Shown one piece after another: positions 56,507 through 64,000 of a stretch of DNA of 64,000 nt (within the stretch, counting starts at the first letter, position 1; every line of letters starts with the position of its first letter). The stretch comes from Planctomycetota bacterium. Lineage in GTDB: Bacteria > Planctomycetota > UBA8742 > UBA2392. The DNA lies in NCBI GenBank assembly GCA_003576915.1, contig QEVF01000002.1:62001-126000 (forward strand). The letters are read 5' to 3'. Under the pieces are notes generated by a model, which saw nothing but the letters and a program-made list of their open reading frames with translations, had not been told where the DNA came from and did no database searches. The translations under genes were made by a program, and so were the position numbers.

Positions 56507-57835
56507 TTATCCCGCAACCCAGCGCGCAACATCCACCATGCGATCCGGGGTTCCCTCGCCGATGATGCAGGCACCCTGCATCGGATCTCCGGGCAAGAGG
56601 CCGTGGCTTCCCTTCACGATCGACCCGTCCAGGGCGATCACGTCCATCAGGTAGCGCATCCCGAGTTTCTTGCGCAGCAGACGGGTGGCTACGCGCAACC
56701 TGGGTGCTTTCAGCGCAGGGTCAAGAAAGAGCTCGCAGGGGTCGTAGCCGATCTTGCGGTGAATGTCCACCGTGCGGGCAAAGTCCGGGGCGTCCTGGTC
56801 GGATAGCCAGTAGGGGTAGGCAAACCAGCACTTGGCCTTGCTGAGCAGCACCAGGTCTCCCGCTCGGGCATGGTTGACGCCAAAGGCCTCGCGCGCAGGG
56901 CCCTCAAGCACGCTGCCCACGCCCTCGGTGCCGGACAGGAGCGACACGACCGCGGAGCGATCTGCTTCACGAACATAAACATGGGCCACTTGATGGTCAC
57001 AAACGGCGAAGGCCCGACTTTCAAAGGTATCCAGCATCTCCCCAAATGGCCCCGCCCGCACCTTCAGAAAGCCGGCGCGCCGCAGCACACTGTTGATGTA
57101 GACGGGGTAGGAGACGTCAACGATGCCGTACTCGCTGAGGGCCACCACCCTCGCGCCTATGTCGTGCGCGGCATCGATCACCGCCTTGGCGCAGGTATCT
57201 ACCTCGGCCACGAGTTGGGGCGCGCCGCTGAAGCCGCCACCGAATCTTTGCAGGTCGTAGTCAAGGTGGGGGAGGTAAACCAGCGTCAGAGTGGGCCGCT
57301 TGCTGCGAATGACTCTGGCGCTGGCGGCCGCGATCCACTGGCTTGAGGGAAGGCCGGCGCGAGGACCCCAGAAGGAGTGAAATGGAAACTCCCCGAGCGC
57401 CTGCTTCAACTCGGCTGCCAGTTCGGGCGGGCTGCATTGGATGTCGAAGACTTTGCTGCCGTCGGCGCCGTAATGGGGCTTGGGTGTGACGCTCCAGTCC
57501 GCGCCACTGCCCTGGTTGAACCACCAGAACATTTTGGCGCAGGTGAACGATGGGTCGCGCTGCTTGAGCTGGCGGTAGAAGGGCGGCAGCTGGAGCAGAG
57601 CGTTGCTTTGCGGCCAGCATCGAACTTCCGCATAGTCGCGTTCAAACCAGGCGTTGCCGACGATTCCATGCTGGGCCGGGTGACTCCCGGTCAGGAGGCT
57701 TGCCTGGGCAGTCATGGTTACGGCCGGAAAGACGCCAGTCAGCGGCTTGACCGGCCCCAGGGACTTCAGGTGTGGCGCGTGCTGGGCAAGTGCCGGAGTC
57801 AAGCCGACTACGTTGATGATGACCAGTGGCTGCAT
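56507..57835 (-). CDS. Nucleotide pyrophosphatase/phosphodiesterase family protein
   Basis: 442 residues of the alkaline-phosphatase superfamily (type I phosphodiesterase / NPP). The active-site nucleophile Thr is in GVFPAVTMTAQASLLTG, preceded by the metal-binding VIINVVGLTP (the usual DGL is VGL here, lacking the first Asp). Later metal ligands appear in LVYLPHLDYDLQRFG, LSEYGIVDV and the C-terminal KGSHGLLP. The loss of Asp in the first metal motif is notable. No signal peptide is seen. It is 15 bases downstream of the adenosine-kinase gene on the same strand. Confidence 0.78.
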   Translation of the reverse strand: MQPLVIINVVGLTPALAQHAPHLKSLGPVKPLTGVFPAVTMTAQASLLTGSHPAQHGIVGNAWFERDYAEVRCWPQSNALLQLPPFYRQLKQRDPSFTCAKMFWWFNQGSGADWSVTPKPHYGADGSKVFDIQCSPPELAAELKQALGEFPFHSFWGPRAGLPSSQWIAAASARVIRSKRPTLTLVYLPHLDYDLQRFGGGFSGAPQLVAEVDTCAKAVIDAAHDIGARVVALSEYGIVDVSYPVYINSVLRRAGFLKVRAGPFGEMLDTFESRAFAVCDHQVAHVYVREADRSAVVSLLSGTEGVGSVLEGPAREAFGVNHARAGDLVLLSKAKCWFAYPYWLSDQDAPDFARTVDIHRKIGYDPCELFLDPALKAPRLRVATRLLRKKLGMRYLMDVIALDGSIVKGSHGLLPGDPMQGACIIGEGTPDRMVDVARWVAG

Positions 57836-57850
57836 GTTGAGAGCGACGCC

Positions 57851-58840
57851 TCACAGCCTCTGTTCCACGAAAGCCGAGAGACTGACCTCAGGGCGCGCAC
57901 CAACGTGAGAAATGACCTCCGCTGCGCAGATGGCGGCAATGCGGCCGCAGCGCGCGAGATCCATACCTCGGGTGTAGCCAAACAGAAAGCCGGCCGCGAA
58001 GAGGTCACCAGCGCCGGTCGTGTCCACCAATTTGGCCACCGGCTCGGCAGCCACAGTCACGGGCGCCCCAGAATGGACGATCACCGCGCCCTTTTCACTG
58101 CGCGTCAGGACGGCAATGTCGCACTTGCCCTTGATAGCGGGAAGCGCGGCATCGAAGCTTTTGACCTCGCAGAGCGCCTTTATCTCCTCCTCGTTGGCGA
58201 AGAGGATGTCAATGTGGCCCTCGACGAGGTCCTGAAAGTCGCGCAGGTGACGGTCTACGCAAAACTTGTCGCTCAGGGTCAACGCCACCTTGCGGCCCGC
58301 GGCATGGGCAAGTTCGGCGGCGCGGATGTAGGCTTTCTTGGCCAGGGGCGTATCCCAGAGGTAGCCCTCGAGGTAGGTCACCTTGGCGCGTTGAATCAAG
58401 TTTTCGTCCACATCGGCAGGGGCCACGTTTCCGGCGCTGCCAAGGCAGGTCTGCATGGTGCGCTGGGCGTCGGGCGTCACGATGATCATGCAGCGGCCCG
58501 TGGGGGCGCCGCCTTTGGGAGCGGGCTTGCTTTCAAACACGACGCCCTGGGCGCGGATGTCGTGCCGGAAGATGGCGCCAAGCTGGTCGTCGGCAACCTT
58601 GCCAATGAATGCGGCTTTGCCGCCCAGGGAGGCGAGCCCGGCCACGGTGTTGGCGGCGCTGCCCCCGGAGATTTCCACGGCCGGGCCCATCTCCGAGTAG
58701 AGTTGCTCGGCCTTTTCGGGGCCTATGAGGCACATCGTGCCCTTGCCTACGCCGTGCCGCTTCAGGAAATCGTCGTCGGCGTGGGACAGTACGTCTACAA
58801 GGGCGTTGCCGATTGCTACCACGTCAAGTTCTTGGCTCAT
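57851..58840 (-). CDS. PfkB-family kinase, adenosine-kinase-like
   Basis: A ribokinase-fold sugar/nucleoside kinase of 329 residues. The substrate end shows the N-terminal VAIGNALVDVL and GGSAANTVAGLASLGG. The catalytic anion-hole motif is DTTGAGDLFAAGFLFG and the mid-protein NEEEIKAL is typical. The motif set and nearby ahcY favour adenosine kinase, but other PfkB sugars are possible. The ATG at 58840 is chosen because the fold begins right after it; no Shine-Dalgarno is obvious. The phosphoesterase gene follows closely. Confidence 0.85.
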   Translation of the reverse strand: MSQELDVVAIGNALVDVLSHADDDFLKRHGVGKGTMCLIGPEKAEQLYSEMGPAVEISGGSAANTVAGLASLGGKAAFIGKVADDQLGAIFRHDIRAQGVVFESKPAPKGGAPTGRCMIIVTPDAQRTMQTCLGSAGNVAPADVDENLIQRAKVTYLEGYLWDTPLAKKAYIRAAELAHAAGRKVALTLSDKFCVDRHLRDFQDLVEGHIDILFANEEEIKALCEVKSFDAALPAIKGKCDIAVLTRSEKGAVIVHSGAPVTVAAEPVAKLVDTTGAGDLFAAGFLFGYTRGMDLARCGRIAAICAAEVISHVGARPEVSLSAFVEQRL

Positions 58841-58954
58841 GGCGCGCAGTAAAGCACAAAGCGCAAGGCGCGTCACGCCCCCGCGTTCGATGCTCCGATC
58901 CCTTGCGGCAAGCGAGAGCCGGCGAATCCACGCCGAAAATGCTCCAGCGCGGGC

Positions 58955-59626
58955 CTACTTGCGAACCTGCAAAACGCCATGGCCGAATGCCCCAAGCCAG
59001 TCGATGAGTATGGCATGCTCGCCCGCGTAGGCCTCGATAATGAACCCGTTCTCCGACGACACAACCTTGAGGTGAGACATGGAGCGCGGGGCACAGAGTG
59101 ACGCGAGGCGCGCCACGATACTGTCCCGGGTCAAGTTGCAACGCAGCGAGGGCTCGTATGAAAACGTCCTGGAGCCCGAAACGACGTAGGTATACTTCAC
59201 CGGACTATCAAGGGATCGGCCATCAAGGCTATCAATGAACAGCGTGTCACGCCCCATGTGCCAACTGATGCCGGCTTCTGCGCAGATTCTGTCAAGCTTC
59301 AGCTTCAGGGTTTTCTCGGACAAGGTCATGCTGAGCAACTGCTGGCGATCTACGCTAGGATGCCAGGATATGGGAACGTCGAGCTCCTGCGTGCTTGTGG
59401 AAATGACAGTCTCCAGAGATTCTTCTTCGAATGCCAATAGCTGATTATGCTTATCCGAGGGGCCTGTGGCATCCCCATAAATTGATGAGACGGCGACATG
59501 GGTCCGGCGCAACTCCGCGGGCAAGGGCGCTACGGCGCCCGCGGTGGATTGAGTCGACAGGCAGCCGCAACCCAATGAAGTCAAGGCCAGACAGGCCACG
59601 ATGTGGAGCATGCCCGCAAGTTTCAT
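58955..59626 (-). CDS. Lipoprotein-like protein with a secretin/TonB short-N-terminal (STN)-like region
   Basis: A 223-residue product. The N-terminus (MLHIVACLALTSLGCGC) reads as a lipoprotein signal. The middle region LSEKTLKLKLDRICAEAGI followed by WHMGRDTLFI resembles the STN domain found in secretins and TonB-dependent receptors, a similarity I can only judge by eye. The C-terminus (NGFIIEAYAGEHAILIDWL) is unassigned. Local DNA is AT-richer than the surroundings (25 G+C of 60 in 59401-59460), suggesting transfer. It starts 4 bases after the stop of the next unknown gene. Confidence 0.6.
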   Translation of the reverse strand: MKLAGMLHIVACLALTSLGCGCLSTQSTAGAVAPLPAELRRTHVAVSSIYGDATGPSDKHNQLLAFEEESLETVISTSTQELDVPISWHPSVDRQQLLSMTLSEKTLKLKLDRICAEAGISWHMGRDTLFIDSLDGRSLDSPVKYTYVVSGSRTFSYEPSLRCNLTRDSIVARLASLCAPRSMSHLKVVSSENGFIIEAYAGEHAILIDWLGAFGHGVLQVRK

Positions 59627-59630
59627 GTTC

Positions 59631-60629
59631 TCACCTCTTCTCGGGACCGGTCACAGGCTTTGCCGCCTGCGCGGGCGGCGCCTTGCACTTGCATGTATAG
59701 GTGACTCGAACGTACCCAACTTCAGGAATGTCGGCTTGTCCAACAACCTTTGCAAAGTTTCCCAAGGTGCCGCCACGATGAATCACGCATTCCTTTTTTG
59801 TCTTGTTCTCCCCGCACGCCTCACCCTTGCACCCACCGAGCTCTTTTTCTGCATCTGCCTGCTTTAGGCCATAGGCCCAGTCCCAAATGCGTCGATGTTG
59901 GCCCACGTCGTTGTCGTCGACCAATTCGTCAATGGCAATCCAGTAGATCACCTGCCCACCGCAAAAACTCCGTTCAACTTCAGTCTTGCCTTCCTTCTTG
60001 GCACGCTCGTACGCCTCGTCTTTTACTGACTCGACCTTTCGCACTTTGACAGCCCCCTCGGAGTCACCTTTCACCTCATCATCTTTGACCCCAGGATATG
60101 ACTTTCGAATGAGATCGCGGATCCAGCCGGGATAGTGCTCGTTTTTGTATTTGGCCTTCGGAGGCTCTGGAAGCGGCTTCTCCCGGTCGTTTGCAAGTTC
60201 ATTGCTAACGCCATGGGTCGTAGCGTTCATCGACGCCTTATGGGCTTCATGAAACACGTGGTACCCGCCCACATCCGATCCGCCCGTAATAAGCATGATG
60301 TGCGTGGCCGCGCGAGGCATCAGCATTTGCATCAGCGGCGCGGGCATGACGGCGCTGGCCAGGTTGGTCGCGCCCGGCGGCAGGGTGGGTGAGGGCACCG
60401 GCGAGGCTTCGGCCCCAACACTTTCTTGCATGTGTTCTTGAACACTCTCGCCCGCGCCGTCCGCCTGTCTCAGCATATTCGCGAGCACGTTGCTTGAAGT
60501 CGGGCTCACCGGCACGTTTGCATGGCTGTCGCGCCCGTAGGGAACAATGGGTACGCTCTCGCGCAGTGCGCGGCCGGCAAGGGCTTCTTTGCTTTCGGCG
60601 CAGCCCTGGCATGTTCCGTTGTCGTTCAT
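59631..60629 (-). CDS. Protein of unknown function, Cys-containing, in AT-richer DNA
   Basis: 332 residues from the ATG at 60629; an ATG at 60686 is also possible. The first 100 residues are low-complexity and proline-rich, with a CQGCAESKEAL start. The remainder has aromatic-rich segments (YPGWIRDLIRKSYPG, QVIYWIAIDELVDD, RRIWDWAYGL) and scattered Cys pairs near the end (GCKGEACGENK, YTCKCK). No signal peptide or known domain was recognised. Codon and base use look different from the neighbours, consistent with an accessory gene. Confidence 0.6.
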   Translation of the reverse strand: MNDNGTCQGCAESKEALAGRALRESVPIVPYGRDSHANVPVSPTSSNVLANMLRQADGAGESVQEHMQESVGAEASPVPSPTLPPGATNLASAVMPAPLMQMLMPRAATHIMLITGGSDVGGYHVFHEAHKASMNATTHGVSNELANDREKPLPEPPKAKYKNEHYPGWIRDLIRKSYPGVKDDEVKGDSEGAVKVRKVESVKDEAYERAKKEGKTEVERSFCGGQVIYWIAIDELVDDNDVGQHRRIWDWAYGLKQADAEKELGGCKGEACGENKTKKECVIHRGGTLGNFAKVVGQADIPEVGYVRVTYTCKCKAPPAQAAKPVTGPEKR

Positions 60630-60715
60630 GGGCACACCGCTCGATTGGATGCCTTGCAAACTATGCGTCAGTTTCCGGGCCGCCACATCTTACCCCGCCT
60701 TCACAGGCGGGGCTG

Positions 60716-61306
60716 CTATGTCACGGGCAGGTTGGCGACCAGCGCGAAGCCGCTCAGGATGCTCAGCGAACCCTGCGAGCCCATGGCGACTCCCGTCGGC
60801 CACGACACCCAGGTGTCCAGCGTTGGCAAGGTGGGAAGCTGGACCGTGAAAGGCTTTCCAGGGTCCGGCGCGGTAATCACCTGTGTGCCGACCACTCCGT
60901 TGGCCTCGCGCTTGATGAACCAGGTATCCGCCAGATCCCGCGGAACGAGCCCCACGATGCCGCGCTCATGGCCGGGGCCTTCGTCGTCGCCCAACACCAT
61001 GAAGTAGATGATACCCTGGTTGCCCGGCAGATCGTCAAGCAGATCGTTAATATACCAGGGCGTGCCCTTGAACGACGTGATGCCCGCGGTGATTTCGCCG
61101 CGGATGGGGTCGAACCACGTATCCATCACCATCGGCGGCTCGCCCGCGCCCGCCCCGAAATACAGGTTCGCGAAGGTTCGCTGAGCGCGGCTGTTGCTCA
61201 TGATGGCCGTGGGGCGGCCCTGATTGGACTTGATCAGGTTGTAGGCCTGATCCATGGCGGCGAAGGTCAAAGCCGCCCTGCTGCTTACGCTATGGCCTTC
61301 GCGCAT
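60716..61306 (-). CDS. Truncated phage/virus major-capsid-like protein
   Basis: A 196-residue frame whose core, ALTFAAMDQAYNLIKSNQG, followed by RPTAIMSNSRAQRTFANL and GTPWYINDLLDDLPG, resembles the C-terminal domain of HK97-fold capsid proteins; this is a judgement by eye. The N-terminal domain is missing: an in-frame TAA sits immediately before the ATG at 61306, exactly where a pair of hairpins begins. It is therefore probably a remnant. The final residues are hydrophobic and intact. No other phage gene is adjacent. Confidence 0.55.
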   Translation of the reverse strand: MREGHSVSSRAALTFAAMDQAYNLIKSNQGRPTAIMSNSRAQRTFANLYFGAGAGEPPMVMDTWFDPIRGEITAGITSFKGTPWYINDLLDDLPGNQGIIYFMVLGDDEGPGHERGIVGLVPRDLADTWFIKREANGVVGTQVITAPDPGKPFTVQLPTLPTLDTWVSWPTGVAMGSQGSLSILSGFALVANLPVT

Positions 61307-61318
61307 TTACGTTGGACC

Positions 61319-61345
61319 CGCAAACAGTCCGGTGGACTGTTTGCG
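61319..61345. repeat. Perfect 12-bp palindrome near tRNA-His
   Basis: CGCAAACAGTCC (61319-61330) and GGACTGTTTGCG (61334-61345) are exact inverse complements around GGT. No U-tract follows. It is followed by a second hairpin 10 bases on, between the capsid remnant and tRNA-His. Confidence 0.65.
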
Positions 61346-61355
61346 TTGCGAAGCA

Positions 61356-61375
61356 GCCCGGCGCAAAGGCCGGGC
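61356..61375. repeat. Second hairpin beside tRNA-His
   Basis: GCCCGGC (61356-61362) pairs perfectly over 7 bp with GCCGGGC (61369-61375) around GCAAAG. The octamer CGAAGCAG occurs just before it (61350-61357) and just after it (61380-61387), a short direct repeat. Confidence 0.45.
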
Positions 61376-61429
61376 GTACGCGAAGCAGAAAGTTCACCTT
61401 GGGTCTGAAGGCCCGCGCAGGAGAGATGG

Positions 61430-61504
61430 GCGGCTAGACGGGACTCGAACCCGCGACCTCCTGAGTCACAGTCAGGCGCTCTAACCAACTGAGCTACTAG
61501 CCGC
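61430..61504 (-). tRNA. tRNA-His (anticodon GTG)
   Basis: On the minus strand, acceptor CGGCTAG pairs with CTAGCCG; the extra 5' G (61504) faces discriminator C (61430), the G-1:C73 identity pair of tRNA-His. D-stem GCTC/GAGC, anticodon stem CCTGA/TCAGG, loop CTGTGAC with anticodon GTG, T-stem CGGG/CCCG. CCA is encoded at 61429-61427. Confidence 0.96.
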
Positions 61505-61556
61505 ATCGCGCAACGGGCGCAAAGTAGCAGCAACCCGTGCCGCGTCAACGGCCCGG

Positions 61557-62291
61557 CTATCGAATCATGTGCTGGCTAACACCGGCCGACAATACCGCAA
61601 CGGGGTCGTTCAAGGCCGGCGCCGACGAGAGCCAGTAGGCTTCGGCGTGGGCGCACCCTGCTTTCAGGCCCAGTTGGGCCGTGAGGCTCATGTACTGGTC
61701 AAGGAATCCTCGCGCTGACATGCGGGTCTGGGGCTGCCCGGAGACTGGTGTGAACTGGCTGGAGTAGCACTCGATGGCGCTCCGTTTTCGTTCAATGACG
61801 GCTGAAACATCGACGTAAAAGGCCGGCTCAAAGTGCCGGCTGTAGCGCGCATGGACCAGCCTGATCACCCGGTGATGGGGCGCCTTGCTCTTGTATCCCT
61901 TGAGGCCCGCCAGGTGAACTGCGCGCACCGCCAAAGCGGCGGCGGCTTCGTGGTCAGGGTGATGACACTGCATGAACGGGGCAATCACGAGACGCGGCTT
62001 CAGCTTGCGCAGGAGTTCCACCAGCCTGTGGGTACTGGCATCGTCGGCCCGGAGAAAGCCGTCCTTGAGGCCGGCAAACTCCAGGAAGGAACAACCCAGC
62101 ACGGCTGCCGCCGCCTTGGCCTCCCGCACGCGCTGCGCCGGCGTGCCGCGCGTGCCCATTTCGCCTTTGGTCAGATGAATGATGCCCGTGCGATAGCCTT
62201 GCTGCGCGGCGAGGCAAAGCCAGCCGCCGCTGGTCATTTCCACGTCGTCAGGGTGGGCGCCAATGGCCAGGAGATCCAATGAATCCGGCAT
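61557..62291 (-). CDS. BshB1-like PIG-L family deacetylase
   Basis: A Zn-dependent N-acetylglucosamine-type deacetylase of 244 residues. The metal motif is IGAHPDDVEMTSGGWLCL (the HPDD box), with the third ligand in QCHHPDHEAAA. The segments GEMGTRGTPAQR and LREFAGLKDGFL-like FAGLKDGFLR closely match BshB1, which deacetylates GlcNAc-malate in bacillithiol synthesis. The remaining bsh genes are not in this window, so the pathway is inferred. It begins 6 bases after the kinase stop. Confidence 0.85.
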   Translation of the reverse strand: MPDSLDLLAIGAHPDDVEMTSGGWLCLAAQQGYRTGIIHLTKGEMGTRGTPAQRVREAKAAAAVLGCSFLEFAGLKDGFLRADDASTHRLVELLRKLKPRLVIAPFMQCHHPDHEAAAALAVRAVHLAGLKGYKSKAPHHRVIRLVHARYSRHFEPAFYVDVSAVIERKRSAIECYSSQFTPVSGQPQTRMSARGFLDQYMSLTAQLGLKAGCAHAEAYWLSSAPALNDPVAVLSAGVSQHMIR

Positions 62292-62297
62292 GAGTCC

Positions 62298-64000
62298 TCA
62301 GTTCAAGATGGCCCGCACCACCAGCCAAGCCACGGAAATCAGGGCCCCGGCAACGAAGGGCGCCCATGAAAGCACGTAGAGCGCCAGCCCCGACTTGGGC
62401 CGCTTGGGGTTGTCCACGTAACTCAGATAGCGTCGTTGCACCAGATTGCCCTGTCGCTGCAGCGTGTTCAAGCCGCGCCCGCGCCAACGGAAGAAAAAGC
62501 TCCAGATCATTCCGGCCACCATGGGAGTCAGGCCCATGGCGAAGTGGGCGGCGGTGGCGCCGCGCCCGATGGTAGGCGCATGCAGGCCAATCCATGTGAT
62601 GCTGCCCACGGCCCCGAACAGTATGGCGTTGGTGGCCAGTTGCCTTGCCATGGGGCCGAGATCGGCGCGCTGCAGCGGCTCAAGGCGGGGGCTGAAGAGC
62701 AGCCTGAAAGACCGCCTGATTTCGTTTGCGGGATGGGCGATGTGCGCAAGCGCCCATACGCCGGCGAGGATGGCCAGCAGGTGCAGCAAGAGCGTGCCGC
62801 GGCGCATATCCTGCTGCACTTCGCGCGTATGCCAGAAATCCCAGCCGCACAGGGCCATGCCCAGCAGACCCAGGGCGAAGACTGCGAGGGTCAGCATCCA
62901 GCGCCAGGCGAAATCCCTGTGATCCTGCGACGGAACTTCGTGCATGGCGTCCAGGCGACGATAGGTGCCCTGTTCAACGAGGCCCACCGCGAGCACGCAG
63001 AGCAGACCGGCCCCGAACATCTGCACCGCGATGATGGCCGCCTCACGCGATCGCGTCAGAAGAGCCACCAGCAGGGCCCCGAAGCTTGGCAGCAGGTACA
63101 CCCACTTGGCCCGTCGGCAGGCTTCAGCGGCAAAGTAGCCACGCAGCTCGTGGGTCTCTACACCGGCGCGGGCCCAGAACAGCACCGCCTGGGTACCGTC
63201 AAAGGCATTGCGCAGGCCGATAGTGGACCACTCAATGAGAGAACCGAATCCCAGGGTCATGACGGCTGACAGCACTCCCGGGTACAGGAGGTGCGTGCGC
63301 AGGTCGATGTTGGCCGGGCCGCTGACGACCAGCGTGGTCAGGAGGAACAGGCTCGTGGCGAGTGCCAGCACGAAGACTTTGCCCAGCAGGGCAAAGCCGA
63401 TGCCCTCGGTGGAGCTCTCCTGGACCTGACGCTGCCAATTCTCAAGGGCGGTCTGAAGCTCTCGCACGCTCTGAAATCGGGCGTCGCGGTCGCTTTCCAG
63501 GCACTTCATGCAGATGGCCTCTAGCCCGCGCGGAATGACTGCCGCCCGGTTGCGCTGGCTGGGGGGCAAGGGGCGCTCTGTCGCCACTTTGCTGATCAGA
63601 TCGCTGGCCGTCTTGGCGGAGTAAGGAGGTTCAAGGGCCAGCAATTCATACAGGATGGCGCCCAGGGAGTAGAGGTCACTTCGTTCGTCGATCTTGTCGC
63701 GCTCGCCCCGCGCCTGTTCGGGTGGCATATAGGCGGGAGTGCCGACAACCTGGCCGTCGAGCGTCTGCTCGCCGGGCGTCTGGAGTCGTGACGTGTCCAC
63801 TTTGAGCGACGTATCGCCGTCGTCTTCGGCCCTCTTTCGGACGCGGGCCAATCCCCAGTCCATCAGGAGGACTTCTCCGAAGTCTCCCAGCATGATGTTG
63901 TCGGGCTTGAGGTCACGATGAATGACCCCCCGGGCATGGGCATAGGCCACGCAGTTAAGAAGCTGCCCGAACACATAAAGGCGGCGGCTCAGGGGCCACT
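62298..64000 (-). CDS. Membrane Ser/Thr protein kinase, C-terminal part (cut by window edge)
   Basis: A Hanks-type kinase whose N-terminal lobe lies beyond the right edge; the frame is open to position 64000, so the GTG at 63974 is not a real start. The catalytic loop HRDLKPDN, DWGLAR (a DFG variant with Trp) and the PPEQ end of the activation segment are present. The kinase domain ends near the LQTALENWQRQV helix. The C-terminal 370 residues hold about ten hydrophobic segments, a large membrane domain rather than the usual single span. It is followed closely by the BshB1-like gene. Confidence 0.9.
   Translation of the reverse strand, partial: WPLSRRLYVFGQLLNCVAYAHARGVIHRDLKPDNIMLGDFGEVLLMDWGLARVRKRAEDDGDTSLKVDTSRLQTPGEQTLDGQVVGTPAYMPPEQARGERDKIDERSDLYSLGAILYELLALEPPYSAKTASDLISKVATERPLPPSQRNRAAVIPRGLEAICMKCLESDRDARFQSVRELQTALENWQRQVQESSTEGIGFALLGKVFVLALATSLFLLTTLVVSGPANIDLRTHLLYPGVLSAVMTLGFGSLIEWSTIGLRNAFDGTQAVLFWARAGVETHELRGYFAAEACRRAKWVYLLPSFGALLVALLTRSREAAIIAVQMFGAGLLCVLAVGLVEQGTYRRLDAMHEVPSQDHRDFAWRWMLTLAVFALGLLGMALCGWDFWHTREVQQDMRRGTLLLHLLAILAGVWALAHIAHPANEIRRSFRLLFSPRLEPLQRADLGPMARQLATNAILFGAVGSITWIGLHAPTIGRGATAAHFAMGLTPMVAGMIWSFFFRWRGRGLNTLQRQGNLVQRRYLSYVDNPKRPKSGLALYVLSWAPFVAGALISVAWLVVRAILN

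Noticed and set aside
58936..58951. A 16-base sequence (CCGAAAATGCTCCAGC at 33524-33539) recurring beside the adenosine-kinase gene
   Set aside because: One shared 16-mer is expected by chance in a window of this size, and no flanking similarity or hairpin is shared.

Overview
The window is GC-rich, densely packed, Gram-negative-type chromosomal DNA. Genes sit in long runs with 1-8 base start/stop overlaps, and there are many lipoprotein signal peptides. Several features are compatible with a Planctomycetota-like or similar deep-branching lineage: a fused SecDF, a short-form HisG with HisZ, TruD, YacG, a BshB1-like deacetylase, an FHA-GAF-sigma54 regulator, a DWG-type Ser/Thr kinase and large TPR lipoproteins. 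This placement is an inference; no rRNA is present and no search was run.

Layout. 1-291 is the start of an unknown protein on the minus strand. 454-10767 (+) is a histidine operon preceded by an ABC ATPase and a lipoprotein cytochrome c: hisZ, hisG, hisD, hisC, hisB, hisH, hisA, a second divergent hisA-like gene, hisF, and a hisIE fused in frame to a RelA/SpoT-type HD hydrolase domain. Then come tRNA-Val, a CDP-alcohol phosphatidyltransferase and a 3-methyladenine glycosylase. 12089-13781 (-) holds a small unknown gene and an HPt / response-regulator-GGDEF pair. 13943-17034 (+) has coaD, sucC without sucD, and an alpha-oxoamine synthase. 17087-25716 mixes housekeeping and metabolic genes: DUF486, FAD oxidoreductase, PHP phosphoesterase, CrcB, YacG, TruD, two lipoproteins, a sulfite-oxidase-fold protein and a methyltransferase.

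25813-30908 (+) is a DevBCA/MacAB-like exporter (adaptor, permease, ATPase) overlapping a gene for an aldehyde-dehydrogenase-fold protein that has lost its catalytic residues. 30930-32696 (-) is a divergent NodU-type protein; pdxJ follows (+), then a 158-bp repeat-like element with imperfect terminal inverted repeats and two hairpins. 33693-45849 (-) is a long information-processing, secretion and aromatic amino acid block reading nusA, infB, yajC, a small unknown gene, secDF, chorismate mutase, tyrA and a coiled-coil protein. 45988-49349 (-) has YggU, an exported protein and an FHA-GAF-sigma54 activator, divergent from cysC. 50069-58840 carries a TPR protein that looks like the C-terminal part of a larger signalling protein, ahcY, groEL/groES with a small unknown gene and a response regulator, a CPXCG protein, a nucleotide-pyrophosphatase-like phosphoesterase and an adenosine-kinase-like PfkB enzyme. 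AhcY and the kinase together suggest S-adenosylmethionine by-product recycling.

58955-61306 looks like an accessory stretch: two unknown proteins in locally AT-richer DNA, then a truncated capsid-like gene beside two hairpins and tRNA-His. The window ends with a BshB1-like deacetylase and the C-terminal part of a membrane Ser/Thr kinase cut by the right edge.

The most interesting items are the HisIE-alarmone-hydrolase-type fusion, the tandem HisA paralogue inside the same operon, and the ALDH-fold pseudoenzyme coupled to an exporter. No CRISPR array, transposase or rRNA was seen.
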